A stretch of 64,000 bases of DNA from Colocasia esculenta. Taxonomy: Eukaryota > Streptophyta > Magnoliopsida > Alismatales > Araceae. A model generated the notes under the pieces. The model saw only the letters and a program-made list of their open reading frames with translations. It was not told the origin of the DNA and did not search any database. The stretch is from positions 1 through 64,000 of the forward strand of contig JACBKR010000862.1 in the NCBI GenBank assembly GCA_014218235.1, in the 5' to 3' direction. This document shows, one piece after another, positions 21,474-32,252 of the stretch. Both the position numbers and the translations under genes were made by a program. Positions within the stretch are counted from its first letter, which is position 1. Each line of letters starts with the position of its first letter.

Positions 21474-22259
21474 CTGCACATCCAAGAGAACAACAGAAGC
21501 AGAAGAGAAAGATAATGCAAAAGATAACACACTACGGCAGCTGGACCCCGTTTGCTGCAGCAGCAGTGCCGCCGCCAGCGCCTGCTCCTGGATCAGCGCC
21601 TCCTCGCCTCGCTCCTTCCTCCCGACCTCACCTTGCCCCACATGTTGGTGTGCGTCTGCACTGCGAAGGGTCCGGGTCGATTTGGGGGAAAAAAAGTGGT
21701 GTGGGGAAGGGGTTTCGCACAAGAGGGGTTTCGAGAGAGGGGTGAATTGGGTTCGGGGGTTACGTTATTGTTATAATTAAGATTAAAAAAGAATTATAAA
21801 TTAATATTTTAAACTGTTTATACTTACAAAATTCAAAATCATAATTATAATCTGTTACTGTAGACCAACTTGTTGTAGTGACTGTCATCTGCTGAGTTAG
21901 CTCTTCATAAACTAAAGAGCTGTCATTGATAATACCAGACAATGGTGTCCATCACTACCTCTATTATCTTTGTCACCATTGCTATTATTTATTTGTTTAT
22001 TTTTCAATGACTACGATAACATGCTTTACATATTTCTTATCATCGTTCCAGAAAAGGATTCCCACCATTCAATTTATTCAATTGTCATCCATAGAGTACT
22101 GGAAAAAGGATAACTAAGCTGAGGAGATGAGTTCTTGAGGAGGCTGGCAGAATCTTTACATATTTCTTAAATACTAGGGGGTATCATTTCTTCAGGGAAT
22201 CTCTTTTCTATGCCATGGACCTAATATTAATATATTTATTCAATGGACCAGCAGGCCCA

Positions 22260-22341
22260 CAACCATGAGCATGACTATTTGGCCTGCCCCCAAAAGACCT
22301 CTTCATACACAACCCACTTATCTAGTTAGAATTGGGAAAAC
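22260..22341 (+). repeat. 82-bp direct repeat, copy 2
   Basis: Partner of 15725-15806, same orientation, about one base different. The bases outside both copies differ, so the repeat unit is limited to this segment. Confidence 0.85.
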
Positions 22342-22782
22342 TATACGACATGTTTGTGTATATCACAAGGGGACATGTCCATGAAGCAACATAAATTGAT
22401 GACATATATATATATATGAAAGACAGATATGGCATTGTCACCTACACATTTCCTCTCTGTATTAGAAGCAGAAATGGGCACCAAAAGCCAAACAGTTAAA
22501 TGCAACAAAAATTAACCACATAAATGCAACAAAAAATTCAGAATGTTCCCTTCTTTAATATCAAACATCATGGTTTTAGTTGCAAAATACAAGGCCACAT
22601 ATCATTCCACAATGGCAGAGCATCCATCAAGCAACATACTAAATGGACGCACAGAATTCACTACCTACTTTCCACCTCCTGCTCTCCTCGCCTGTATGTC
22701 AAAAAAAAAAAAGCAATTAAATTATGCCTAATCTTTCTATTTGACAATGTAAAAAGTGTATATAAACAAGTAAAAAAAAGAA
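22342..22782. other. Intergenic, presumed 3' side of the Harbinger element
   Basis: Contains a short (TA)n run near 22400 and AT-rich sequence. I looked for Harbinger terminal inverted repeats with a TAA/TTA duplication and could not settle on any. Confidence 0.4.
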
Positions 22783-24158
22783 TTAGGCTCTTCTATTGTG
22801 TCTAGCCCAAAGACGGGCTGCAATGCCACTTCTTAGGCTCTCTCCTCGCACAGTGTCCGTACAACGAAGAATAATTCCATCCCCATCATCATGGTCAACC
22901 CCACTCATCGGATTCACCATTACTTTTCGGAATATGTAATCATTTCCCTGTTCTCTCTTGATGAAATTGTGAAGGAGAAAACATGCCATGGCAATTTCAA
23001 CTTGTGTTTAGATAGGGTAATTCATTTGTTTTGTGAGTATAGCAAATCTAGCTTTCAACACACCAAATGCTTGCTCAACAATGTTCCTTAATTGAGCACG
23101 TCTATGATTGAAAATATCAATTCGATCTCGCTATGAAACTCTTGACCTCCCTATCTCATATGTCGAAAGTTGGTAGCGATATCCACGATATGGTGCTAAG
23201 AACTGTTGAGTGTTTGCATAGCCACCGTCAACGAGATAAAACTTGCCTATATTCCAATATATGAATATCCTTTGGGAAAAATTAAATGTAAACAGAAATA
23301 TTAATAAGAATTAAGTTATGCAAATTGATCCTACCTTCAGGAACACCAAAACTACCATCGTCAATGCTCCATGTCAAAACCTTCATATCAGAAGTAGATC
23401 CTTCCCATCCAACAGCAACATATAAAAATAGCAAGTGAAAATTGACACACGCCATTACATTCTGGGATGTCCAACCTTTATGACAATGCCAAGGACCTTG
23501 CTCATCTCTAGCCACCTTCACAGGTATGTGCGTGCCATCAATTGCACCCAATGCATTCTAAAACAATGTTAATTAGTTCTTACCACATATTGATGACATT
23601 TATGTATTATATGTGAATAATTTCTTAATTTACCCGTACTTACCTTAAAAAAAGGGTAGAACTTTGGGTCACTATGAATCTTCTCATGGACTCCCGCATC
23701 ATTGTTGGGTAATTTCATGTAGTCATTCCAAATTGACAAAATTGCCTTGAGAATAGCATTGAAATGACGACTTATAGTCTCCCCAGAATGTTGAAACCAT
23801 TCTCTCAGCATTCTATTACCAATGCCATGGCCTACCACTATCAAAAAGATAGCCAATTCCTCATATGTAGACTTATTCTTTGTATCCTCCAGCACACCCC
23901 TCTGAATGAAGACATCTCTTAACCTAATGAAGAGAGTAGGATGTACACAAAAGCAAGAGTAGGAAACATGCCCATATATAACCTCATTCACCCACCTATG
24001 CCCTCTCCCTTGATTTGTGTGCATTGGTTGTTTACAAATGGGTGTTTTAGGTGCTTTCATGTGGACTAATATTGCGTGTTCAACTTCATCCCAATATTCT
24101 TCTTCCTTCAAAAAAACTTTTCTAGATCAAAAGTGGTGGCAGAAGGAGAAGAAGCCAT
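22783..24158 (-). pseudogene. PIF/Harbinger transposase, decayed
   Basis: DDE-type nuclease that cuts and pastes Harbinger DNA transposons. The likely ATG is at 24158-24156 (MASSPSATTF...), but a 7-T run near 24115 puts it out of frame with KEEEYWDEVEHA. The N-terminal domain runs to about 23645. An intron (GTAAGT...TAG, about 23644-23559) precedes NALGAIDGTHIPV with the first Asp. A second intron (about 23335-23262) precedes FYLVDGGYAN with the second Asp, and the Glu lies in IVEQAFGVLKARF. In-frame stops interrupt GRSRVS and MNYPI, so although all three catalytic residues survive, the protein is dead. The C-terminal end is FLLHNFIKRE and a basic tail. Confidence 0.85.
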
Positions 24159-24368
24159 TTCAAGTCTACCTACGCAACCAAACATGTATAAATGCATAAT
24201 GTAGAAGAAAAACATACGACATCAACATAACAACATAAAGCATGCAAAAGTAAAATGAGCAAGTGAACAAAACCTAATCATATAATATCACTACAACAAT
24301 ATAATAACTGTGAAAGTAAATAAAGGATATCATAAATTACTCAAGGCGGGACAATATCCATCCAAGTC

Positions 24369-24881
24369 TCATTTCATTGGGTAAAGCAAGAGAAAGATGC
24401 ATCTATCATCCTTGTCCTTCAACAGATTAATGGCCTTGTAAAGATAATGTTGGGGTATCCCCTCCACCTTTAGCAACTGTTGTAATGCAACATCAACTTG
24501 TGGTGGTATTGTGCTACGTTGGTTCTCCACTAATTCTCTAGTAAGTTTGAGTCTCTCTTCACCCAACTCTAATAACCTGTCAAAGGCTTCAACACTGACT
24601 TGTGAGTTGTATTTATGTTTACGGCTACAAGTAGATGCACACGGTATGTCCTTTGAGTGTGAAGTTGCCTCATCATTTGTTTGTACAAATGGTTGTTGAG
24701 TGATAGAATTTAGTGCATCATCCTTTAGACCCATACCACTTGTGTTCAGATCTAAGTCTATCTCATAATCATCACTAACATCTTGTTGATAAGAATGGGA
24801 TGGAGAATGACTATCTTCCTGAGCCACAAAACTACTTGCAAGATGTCCACTAGCCATGTTGCTGGAATAAATAAGGTCCAT
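24369..24881 (-). CDS. C-terminal part of Harbinger partner protein (Myb/SANT-like ORF1)
   Basis: Harbinger elements carry a second gene for a Myb/SANT-type DNA-binding protein that brings the transposase to the DNA. This 170-codon frame has the low-complexity acidic middle and the C-terminal helix block (LLKVEGIPQHYLYKAINLLK, then a KDKDDRCIFLLL end) of that family. It lies divergently positioned 5' of the transposase on the same strand. The Myb domain itself should lie upstream (above 24881), but there the sequence runs into an unrelated dehydrogenase fragment, so the gene is probably truncated or has lost its first exon. Confidence 0.6.
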   Translation of the reverse strand: MDLIYSSNMASGHLASSFVAQEDSHSPSHSYQQDVSDDYEIDLDLNTSGMGLKDDALNSITQQPFVQTNDEATSHSKDIPCASTCSRKHKYNSQVSVEAFDRLLELGEERLKLTRELVENQRSTIPPQVDVALQQLLKVEGIPQHYLYKAINLLKDKDDRCIFLLLYPMK

Positions 24882-24984
24882 TTGTTCCCATATGAGAAAT
24901 GGTTTGCCTCGAATATGAGTTTACTCTGCCGCTTCCAAAAACGCATCGCCAGGGCATCTCCCAGCTTCCGTCAACTGCATATCC

Positions 24985-25325
24985 ATGGCGGAAGAAACCA
25001 GCAGCCCCGCCCGCGGACTTCCCCTCCACGGCCGCGCCGCCATCGTCACCGGCGCCTCCCGGGCATCGGCCGTGCCATCGCCGCCCACCTTGCCTCCCTC
25101 GGCGCCCACGTCCTCGTCAACTACGCCACCAATGTCGCCCAGGCCGACCTCCTCGTCTCTGAGCTCAACGCCTCCTACCCCGTCCCGGCTTCGTCTGCGC
25201 CCCGCCCCCAGACGATCCCCTTTTGTGCCGACGTCTCTAGCGCCGCCGATGTGAAGGCCATGTTCGATGCTGCGGAGCATGCCTTTGGCGGCCCCGCCCA
25301 CATCCTGGTCGCCTGCTTGATGCTT
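24985..25325 (+). pseudogene. Short-chain dehydrogenase/reductase fragment (chloroplast aldehyde reductase type)
   Basis: SDR enzymes reduce aldehydes or ketones with NADPH. From ATG at 24985 the protein reads into the cofactor-binding GRAAIVTGASR. One G is missing in a G run near 25059, and the frame then shifts to GIGRAIAAHLASLGAHVLVNY, with CADVSSAADVKAMFDAAEHAFG and HILV following. It ends near 25320, before the catalytic Ser-Tyr-Lys residues. From memory the closest match is the NADPH-dependent aldehyde reductase family of plants. GC content is far above the surroundings, so it was probably carried in by a transposon. A one-base assembly error could explain the shift but not the truncation. 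Confidence 0.8.
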
Positions 25326-25887
25326 CATTCATTAAATGGTAAATTAATTAAAAAAAAATTATCAAATGTTTAACTTATTTTTTAATTTTTAACAGAACTA
25401 TAACTCATTACAATAAATATTGTCTCCGATTACAGTATGTTACTGTAAAATGTTCTTTATTGCATTCAAAGATTATTAATTAACTTACCCTTTATTAAAT
25501 AACCTGTGTACAAAGTATGAGGCAAGGCATGGATGCATCGCCCTTTCCCCTGAAAACACAAAGCAGTAGACTTCACTACAACATCAGGTTGGTTCAACAA
25601 CAAGGAGTAGAACACAAACTTTTGATCTATACACAGGGAAGGAAGCCACCGACCCAAGGTCCTTACACAATGAAAGGAACTAACTGTTACCATCGCACAA
25701 AGTTGCCAGAGATAAGCCACCGACGGGATGACGCGATCCCACGGTCATCTTCAGACCGACCGGACAAGCTGCTGCCATTGCTTGACGCTTCCTCCTCTTC
25801 TTCTTCTTCGACAATATTCGCGTGTCAGAAATCGTATTCCGATCCAACGACGGAATGAATGTTGCAGATTTGCTTTTCACATCTATA
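25326..25887. other. Intergenic, no gene recognised
   Basis: A small GC-richer patch at 25700-25860 has a Ser/Lys-rich minus-strand frame without recognisable domains. Nothing else could be supported. Confidence 0.4.
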
Positions 25888-26275
25888 TCTATACTAATAT
25901 AATAATTTTCAGTCTTGGTGTTAACAAAGTGACAATATCAGGACACTCTTATTTCTACCTAAATCTTTTCAGTTTGAAAAAACGAAATGCAGACACCTAA
26001 ACATTCCCCTAAACATATCTATATCATAGCTAAATGTGGTTAAGAAAAATCTGGGTAAACAACTCCTACCATATCGCAGCTAACAGTAAACAATAAATCT
26101 ATCAACTTTAACACACCTCTACGTAAGGCAAGTCTCAAATATTAATTGTCGCTAATTAAATCAATGAAGAAATCTAGCTAAACAAGGTAAGCTACTTATC
26201 ATTGAAAAAATCTTGCTAAACAGGACAGAACATAACTTTTAAAAAAACTTTCAATTTTAAGCCTACCATCGCGCA
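25888..26275 (+). mobile_element. Helitron remnant, 3' end degraded
   Basis: Begins TCTATACTAATATAAT after an A, the usual 5' start of plant Helitrons. Its interior (for example the part around 26030-26150 with AACAAATCTATCAACTTTAACACACC-like words) matches the reverse complement of the 495-bp Helitron at 44450-44944. At the 3' side only a mutated hairpin (CTACCATCGCGCAGG) is left, and it abuts the PPR pseudogene at about 26276. Rolling-circle transposons like this often end next to gene fragments. Confidence 0.7.
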
Positions 26276-28751
26276 GGCTTTTGGATGTCTACTCGGTTTT
26301 CGGTGGCATGTGTGATGCAGTCAGGCTGTTTGACGATGTGCGTAATAGAAGCGGTGCTTCCTGGAATAGCATAATTGTTGGCTTTCTATCGTGGAAGCAA
26401 AGCCAAAGAGCCCTGCATTTCTCTTTTTAGGATGTTGAGGGAGTGCAGGGAGCCGGATCCAAATGCTTTGGCTAGTCTCTTGAGAGCATCCAGCGAGTGT
26501 AATGTTTCTTGGCGTCTTGTGCAGCAGATACATGCTAAGATCATCCGCTATGGTTTTTCTAGCAACCCTGTGGTTGGGAATCCTTTAGTTGATTTGTACT
26601 CGAAGAATGGTTACGTCGATTTAGCTTCTCTGGTGTTTGAGGAACTGGGTTCAAGGGATAGTGTTACTTGGGTTGCCATGCTATCTGGCTTGTCACAAAA
26701 TGGCCTTGGAGATCGAAGAAGCTTTTCTTTTCTATGGTCAAATGCATCGACAAGGAATTATTCCTACACCATATGTGTTTTCCAGCGTTCTCAGTGCTTG
26801 CACTAAATGTGAGCTTTTGAATCAAGGTAAGCAGCTCCATGCACAAGCTTTCAAGTGGGGACTTTTTTCAGAGACTTTTGTAAGCAATGCTCTCATCTCT
26901 CTACATTCACGATACAGTGACATGGAACAAGCTTTCAAGGCTCTTTGCTTGACCTCCATGTGAAATGTGCTAAAATTGAAACAGCTCATAAGTTTTTTCA
27001 TATGACCAGCAAAGACAATGTGGTGCTTTGGAATGTAATGCTAGTGGCATATGGTCAAATGGGTAATCTTGAAGAATCTTTCAAGTTATTTCACAAAATG
27101 CTAGTTGCAAGGGTGGAGCCTAACCAGTACACGTATCCAAGTGTCCTCAGAACATGTACTACTGTAGGTGCTGTTGAGCTTGGCGAACAGGTTCATGCCC
27201 TAATTCTAAAAACAGGCTATGAGCATAACATTTATGTCAGTAGTGTCCTAATAGATATGTATTCAAAATGTGGAAGGCATGAGACTGTAAGGGATATTCT
27301 TAAGAGAATGACAGAGGATGATGTGGTCTCTTGGACTGCCATGATTTCTGGTTATGCACAGCATGAATTCTACATAGAGGCTCTTAGATTATTTGAAGAG
27401 ATGCAACTATGTGGTATCCAATCAGATAATATAGGCCTTTCCAGTGCTATTAGTGCATGTGCCGGAATCCAAGCAATTCAGCAGGGTCTAAAGATCCATG
27501 CACAGGCTGTTCTTTTGGGATATTCCAAGGATCTTTCAATTGGGAATGCACTCATAAACCTTTATGCTAGATGTGGCAGGCTGAGAGATGCTTATTCTGC
27601 ATTTATAATACTATGGAAACTAGGGATGAAATTTCGTGGAATGGATTGATTTCTGGATTCTCACAAAGTGGTTTCTTTGAGGAAGCGTTGAAGGTATTTG
27701 CACGCATGAACAATGAAGGTCTAAAAGCTAACTTATTCACACTTGGCTCTGCGGTAAGTGCTGCTGCAAATATAACAGACGTAAAGCAAGGGAAGCAGAT
27801 CCATGCAAGGATGATCAAGACTGAATATGATTCTGAGGTAGAGGATGGTAATGTCCTGATTACACTGTATTCTAAGTGTGGGAGCATTGAAGATTCAAAA
27901 ATTATGTTCTCCCTGATGCCAGAGAGAAATGAGGTGTCATCGAATGCAATGATTACAGGATATTCTCAACATGGGGATGGGCAAGAAGCTTTGAGACATT
28001 TTGACCTGATGAATCAAGAAGGTTTAAAGCCAAACCATGTTACATTTGTTGCTGTGCTGTCTGCTTGCAGCCATGTGGGTTTGGTGAATGAAGGCATTAA
28101 GTACTTCGAGTCCATGGACACACTGCATGGCATTATTCCTAGACCAGAGCACTATGCTTGTGTAGTTGATATTCTGGGACGGGGCTGGACAACTGGATCG
28201 TGCAAAAATATTTATAGAGGAGATGCCTATCGATCCAGATGCCATGTTGTGGAGGACACTTCTCATGTGCTTGTAGAGTCCATAAGAACATAGAAATTGG
28301 TGAGTTTGCAGCAGAGCATCTCCTGCAACTGGAGCCTCATGAATCAGCAACTTATGTCCTTTTATCAAACATATATGCAGTGGCTAGAAAATGGGATTGC
28401 AGAGATAGGATGGGGCAGATGATGAAAGATAGTGGAGTGAAGGAGCCTGGTCGTAGTTGGATCGAAGTAAAGAATTCTCTCCATGCATTCTTTGTTGATG
28501 ACTGACTGCATCCGCTGGCCAAGGATCCAACTGTATATATCCACAGTGAGAAGCTGGCTGTGACATTTGGTCTCATTAGCTTGTCACCGGAGATACCAAT
28601 CCAAGTGATTAAGAACCTGCGTGTCTGTAATGACTGTCATACCTGGATGAAGTTTGTATCAAGGATCATGGATCGACCAATTGTTGTGAGAGATTCTTAT
28701 CGATTTCATCATTTCAAACATGGCAGCTGCTCTTGTAGTGACTATTGGTGA
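26276..28751 (+). pseudogene. Unit A: DYW-class PPR protein gene, broken
   Basis: PLS-DYW PPR proteins bind organelle transcripts and edit specific cytidines. The sequence has about ten PPR motifs, an E/E+ region (GVKEPGRSWIE) and a DYW deaminase end (HSEKLAVTFG, CNDCH, SCSCSDYW). The overall pattern resembles Arabidopsis At4g13650, by memory. The reading frame changes at least four times (around 26700-26800, 26940, 27600 and 28230). A 114-bp deletion near 28520 removes the stretch between HPLA and KDPTVY that unit B keeps, next to an in-frame TGA at 28502. The 5' end is missing: the gene begins abruptly after the Helitron remnant. It is a pseudogene despite being the longest of three copies. 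Confidence 0.92.
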
Positions 28752-29240
28752 CATATAGTAATTGTTAGAAGAGCATTGTGACAGTTTACTTGAAATCACC
28801 ATTTCAAAGATGATAGTTGAAGTTGTCTCAAGGTATGATGGCACTTCAACAAATACAAAAAATACATGATTAACAAACCTGTGTGTCTCTAATGGCTGTC
28901 ATATCTAGATGAAGTTTGCATCGAGGATCATGGATCGACCAATTGTTGTAGGAGATTCTTATCGATTTCATCATGTCTACGACGGCGGCTGCTCTTGTCG
29001 TGACTATTGGTGACATGTAGTAATTGCTAGAAGAGCAATGCCATAGTTTTACTTGCAATCACCATTTCAAAGACGCCAGTTGCAGTTGTGCCAAGGTACG
29101 ATTGCACTGTAACATATAGAAAATTATAGAAATTCCCAACAGAAGAGCATCGTGACAGTTTGAAATCACCATTTCAAAGATAGCAGTTGCAGCTGTATCA
29201 AAATATGATTCCACCGTAACAGATAAACACAGAAATCTGC
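28752..29240 (+). repeat. Unit A: tandem duplication of the DYW tail and 3' flank
   Basis: 28866-29015 is a second, mutated copy of the last 45 codons of the PPR gene (CNDCH region to ACTATTGGTGAC). The motif AGAAGAGCA...GAAATCACCATTTCAAAGA occurs three times (about 28768, 29029 and 29142). The copies are degenerate and not translatable throughout. Confidence 0.85.
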
Positions 29241-29260
29241 TACAAAAATTCCACCCAGTT

Positions 29261-29395
29261 AAAGTGCAGAAATACCTAGTCATTTTACACTTTCTTCCTC
29301 GTATTGGTGGAAATCAAGTTGGCACATGGACTTCTCTCCTCTTTTCCACCAATAAAAGGGAGAAAGAACAAGATGATTAGGTATTTCTGCACTTT
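29261..29395 (+). repeat. Unit A: hairpin upstream of the NLR
   Basis: 29261-29310 and 29346-29395 are 50-base inverted arms with about 80% pairing, separated by 35 bases. The outer arm is AAAGTGCAGAAATACCTA and the inner end ATTGGTGG. It lies about 370 bp upstream of the NLR ATG. Equivalent hairpins occur in units B and C. It may be a small foldback transposon or a source of small RNA. Confidence 0.85.
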
Positions 29396-29768
29396 TAGAA
29401 GTGCAGAAAACCTTTCTCTAATGGAAATGAGAATAAGAAAGAGATTTTAACAAGGTCATCATATGGGGCGAAATTTAGAGATGATTTGTTCATTCTTTTC
29501 GTGGATTGGTCCCAAATTTCAACTGGGTTTGTTCTGGACTCCTTTTTGTCAAGAACGATGAATAAAAAGAAAAGGAGAAAAAAAAACAAGCTCAAACAGC
29601 CATTTTAATCTGATGCCATGAGAGGTGGGGAGCTGCTGTGCTGCGCCCCCCCCCCCCCCCCTTAATTTCCTCCACATATTGGCGAAGGTCTTCCGGTTTC
29701 GCCGTGTCTTCCTCCACAGTCCACAGTCCTCTCTGCTGCTGCTCCTCCTCTGAGTGCTGTTGCCGACC

Positions 29769-32252
29769 ATGCCGATCCTCGCCTGCATCCTCCCCGCCGT
29801 GACCTTCCTCTGCCAGCCCGTGTTGGGCGCCTTCGAGACCTGCGTAGGGAACCAAGCCCGACGCTTCTTCGATTTCCTGCCGAACTGGGCGGGCGATCTC
29901 TTCGCTCGCTTCTTGGGAAACCCGGCGGAGGAAGTCCCGGAATCGGCCTCCGAGGTTGTAGGCGCGGAGGAGACGCTGTCGGTGATCCGAAGCCATTTGA
30001 ATGATGACTCGGTGGGGATCATCGGGATCTACGGCATGGGTGGAGTGGGGAAGACCACCATCCTCCAGAGGATCAACAACGAGTTCTTCGAATCTGGGAG
30101 GCAGGGCTCGTTCGATCTGGTAATTTGGGTCACCGTGTCCCAGACGGTCAGTATCCCCAAGATTCAGAAGCAGATTGCCGATCGCCTGGGGTTATCTCTG
30201 TCTTGTTCCAGTACTGAGGAAGACGCCCGAGTCCTGTTCAAGGCGCTCTCCGACAAGCGGTTCCTCGTGCTGCTAGATGATATCTGGAGAGCCATCGACC
30301 TGCAGGTCGAGATCGGGATCCCCAGGCCCGTAAGACGGAGAAGAAATTCCAAGATCGTATTCACGACGCGCTTGTCGCAGGTCTGCGACGACATGGAGGC
30401 TAAGAGCATCCCGGTGAAGCCCTTGGATGAGGTTGCTTCCTGGGAACTGTTCTCCAGCAAGCTACGCACACAGGAGGTGTGCACCAACCCGACCATACGC
30501 CTGCTCGCCGAGCAGGTCGCCGACAAGTGCGGGGGCCTCCCGCTCGCCCTCATCACGGTGGGGAGGGCAATGGCGAACAGGAAACTCAGTCGGGATTGGG
30601 AGGACGCGGTGGACGCACTGGACCACCGCCCAGAACGGCTGGATGATCAGGTACTCCGCTGTTTAAAGTTCAGCTATGACTACTTGAAGAACGACAACAT
30701 GAGATCTGCGCTTCTGTTTTGCGCTATGTACGAAGAGGATGAAGAAATTTGGACAGAAGAACTGATAAGGTACTGGGTCGGGGAAGGGTTGGTAGATGAT
30801 GAAAATGACGGTGGGGAAGGCAGTATGAATGATGCTCGTGGAGCAGGGCAAGCCCTCATCAACAAACTCCTGGATACCTGCTTGCTGGAGTCTGGCACAG
30901 TGAGCTGGACGGTCAAAATGCACGATGCAGTCAGAGACATGGCGCTTTGGATAAACAGGCACGAGTACAACAAGGTTGACGGATTCTTGGCGCGCGACTC
31001 CATAATTAGGAGGGAGGATCGAGAGCACATCAAGAGGATTCACCTGTGGGACAATGATTTAGAAGAAGATGCAAGGTTCAATCCTGATGTGATTCTGAGT
31101 TGCTCGAGCAACCGGACCCTTGTGTTAACATCTGTCCGTGGGCTCCGGCCTCCGATTCTCCAGGGGATCGCCAGCTCCATGAAGAGTACCCTCCGCGTCC
31201 TGGACCTGTCGTATAGTGATACCAGGGGGGAGCTCCCCGCCGAGGTTGGGTTGATGGCGGAGCTGCGGTTTCTCGACCTCTCTTCCACAAGAATCACATC
31301 GCTACCCAAAGAATTGGGCAACCTCGTCAAATTAAGGCAGCTGGGGTTGAGATATACAAAAGTCCTGGAACAGATTCCTCAGGAGGCCATCGCAGGACTC
31401 CGGAGCTTGCAGGTCCTGGACATGTCGGGTTCCGTCTACGATTGGGAGGCGGATCCCAGAGGAGAGGATGGTGGTCGGCAATTGGAGTTGGGCGACCTGG
31501 AAGCAGGCCTCCCCCGGCTCGAGGAGCTGCACATCCAACTCGGCACACCGCGCGCATTGGAGAGGTTCTTAAACTCTGACAAGCTGTGCAGTCGCACGAG
31601 AGGCCTTCAGCTCGAGCTGCGGCATAGATCACAAAATGAGGATCCTCCACTCTATGGGGAAGGTGGCAGCCTTCTATTGAGCCTCGACCAACTCCCCCTC
31701 CTCGAGTCTCTCTGCCTCGACTCATTCATGAGCGAGAGGATGTCAGAGGTGGTTCTTGTGGGCTCCAATTTTACTCCCAGAAGCAGCAGCAGTATTGTTA
31801 GGCTGTCGGAGTTCACTATGTTCAACTGCGATGGGTTGAAGATGCTGAAATTGGTGGGGGCATTCCCCTGCCTCCAGGAGATCCATCTGAGCCATTGCAG
31901 CACAATGGAGGAGCTGGCGTTGGACGAAGGTGTGGCGGCCGGCATCGCAGAAGAAGGAACCCAAGACGACGCCGGCCTTCTCCACCGCCATTTCCCGATG
32001 CTCAGGAAAGTAAATCTGATTAGCCTGCCCGCATTGAAGAGCATCGGTCGGCGGCCGTTGCGCCTTCCGGAATTGAGACGCATCTTCGTGAACCGGTGTC
32101 CGGAGCTGAGACGGATTCCGCTGGATCCTGCCGGCGTGCCCATGCTCGAGACGATAACAGCTGAACGAGAGTGGTGGGACACCGTGGTGTGTGCTGGCAG
32201 CGGGGGCCACGACACCAAACCGGTCTTCGAGAAGCGATTTCTCGAGGGGTGA
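29769..32252 (+). CDS. Unit A: CC-type NLR disease-resistance protein, 827 aa
   Basis: NLRs are cytosolic immune receptors that switch from ADP- to ATP-bound state on sensing a pathogen. Start chosen at ATG 29769; the frame is open five codons further but without ATG. NB-ARC motifs in order: P-loop GMGGVGKTT (89-97), kinase-2 LVLLDDIW (166-173), RNBS-B KIVFTTR (195-201), GLPLAL (256-261), RNBS-D FCAMYEED (317-324), MHD (384-386). Leucine-rich repeats run from about 440 to the end. The Trp after the kinase-2 aspartates marks the non-TIR class, and the style is that of the RPS2/RPS5 group. Only about 88 residues precede the P-loop, against about 150-170 in relatives, and no EDVID-type coiled coil is visible. 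Single exon and intact; the best candidate for a working gene here. Confidence 0.93.
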   Translation: MPILACILPAVTFLCQPVLGAFETCVGNQARRFFDFLPNWAGDLFARFLGNPAEEVPESASEVVGAEETLSVIRSHLNDDSVGIIGIYGMGGVGKTTILQRINNEFFESGRQGSFDLVIWVTVSQTVSIPKIQKQIADRLGLSLSCSSTEEDARVLFKALSDKRFLVLLDDIWRAIDLQVEIGIPRPVRRRRNSKIVFTTRLSQVCDDMEAKSIPVKPLDEVASWELFSSKLRTQEVCTNPTIRLLAEQVADKCGGLPLALITVGRAMANRKLSRDWEDAVDALDHRPERLDDQVLRCLKFSYDYLKNDNMRSALLFCAMYEEDEEIWTEELIRYWVGEGLVDDENDGGEGSMNDARGAGQALINKLLDTCLLESGTVSWTVKMHDAVRDMALWINRHEYNKVDGFLARDSIIRREDREHIKRIHLWDNDLEEDARFNPDVILSCSSNRTLVLTSVRGLRPPILQGIASSMKSTLRVLDLSYSDTRGELPAEVGLMAELRFLDLSSTRITSLPKELGNLVKLRQLGLRYTKVLEQIPQEAIAGLRSLQVLDMSGSVYDWEADPRGEDGGRQLELGDLEAGLPRLEELHIQLGTPRALERFLNSDKLCSRTRGLQLELRHRSQNEDPPLYGEGGSLLLSLDQLPLLESLCLDSFMSERMSEVVLVGSNFTPRSSSSIVRLSEFTMFNCDGLKMLKLVGAFPCLQEIHLSHCSTMEELALDEGVAAGIAEEGTQDDAGLLHRHFPMLRKVNLISLPALKSIGRRPLRLPELRRIFVNRCPELRRIPLDPAGVPMLETITAEREWWDTVVCAGSGGHDTKPVFEKRFLEG

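Larger units (their letters stand above)
16674..21880 (+). mobile_element. Non-autonomous CACTA transposon with captured gene exons
   Basis: The left end begins CACTACAACAAAATTGG and the right end, read inverted, CACTACAACAAGTTGG, giving imperfect terminal inverted repeats of about 16 bp. The flanking 3 bp are ACT on both sides (16671-16673 and 21881-21883), the length typical of CACTA insertions. Subterminal copies of ACTTACGG and its complement CCGTAAGT fill 16690-16910, as expected for transposase binding sites. No transposase is encoded. The interior carries exons of a GAPDH gene and at least two other exon-like fragments. Confidence 0.85.

Noticed and set aside
24289..25440. A second CACTA element starting at CACTACAACAAT (24289)
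   Set aside because: No matching inverted end with a 3-bp duplication was found on the other side of the dehydrogenase fragment.
31652..32218. 188-codon minus-strand frame opposite the NLR (and similar ones in units B and C)
   Set aside because: Antisense shadow of the NLR coding frame. It repeats in each copy only because the NLR does.
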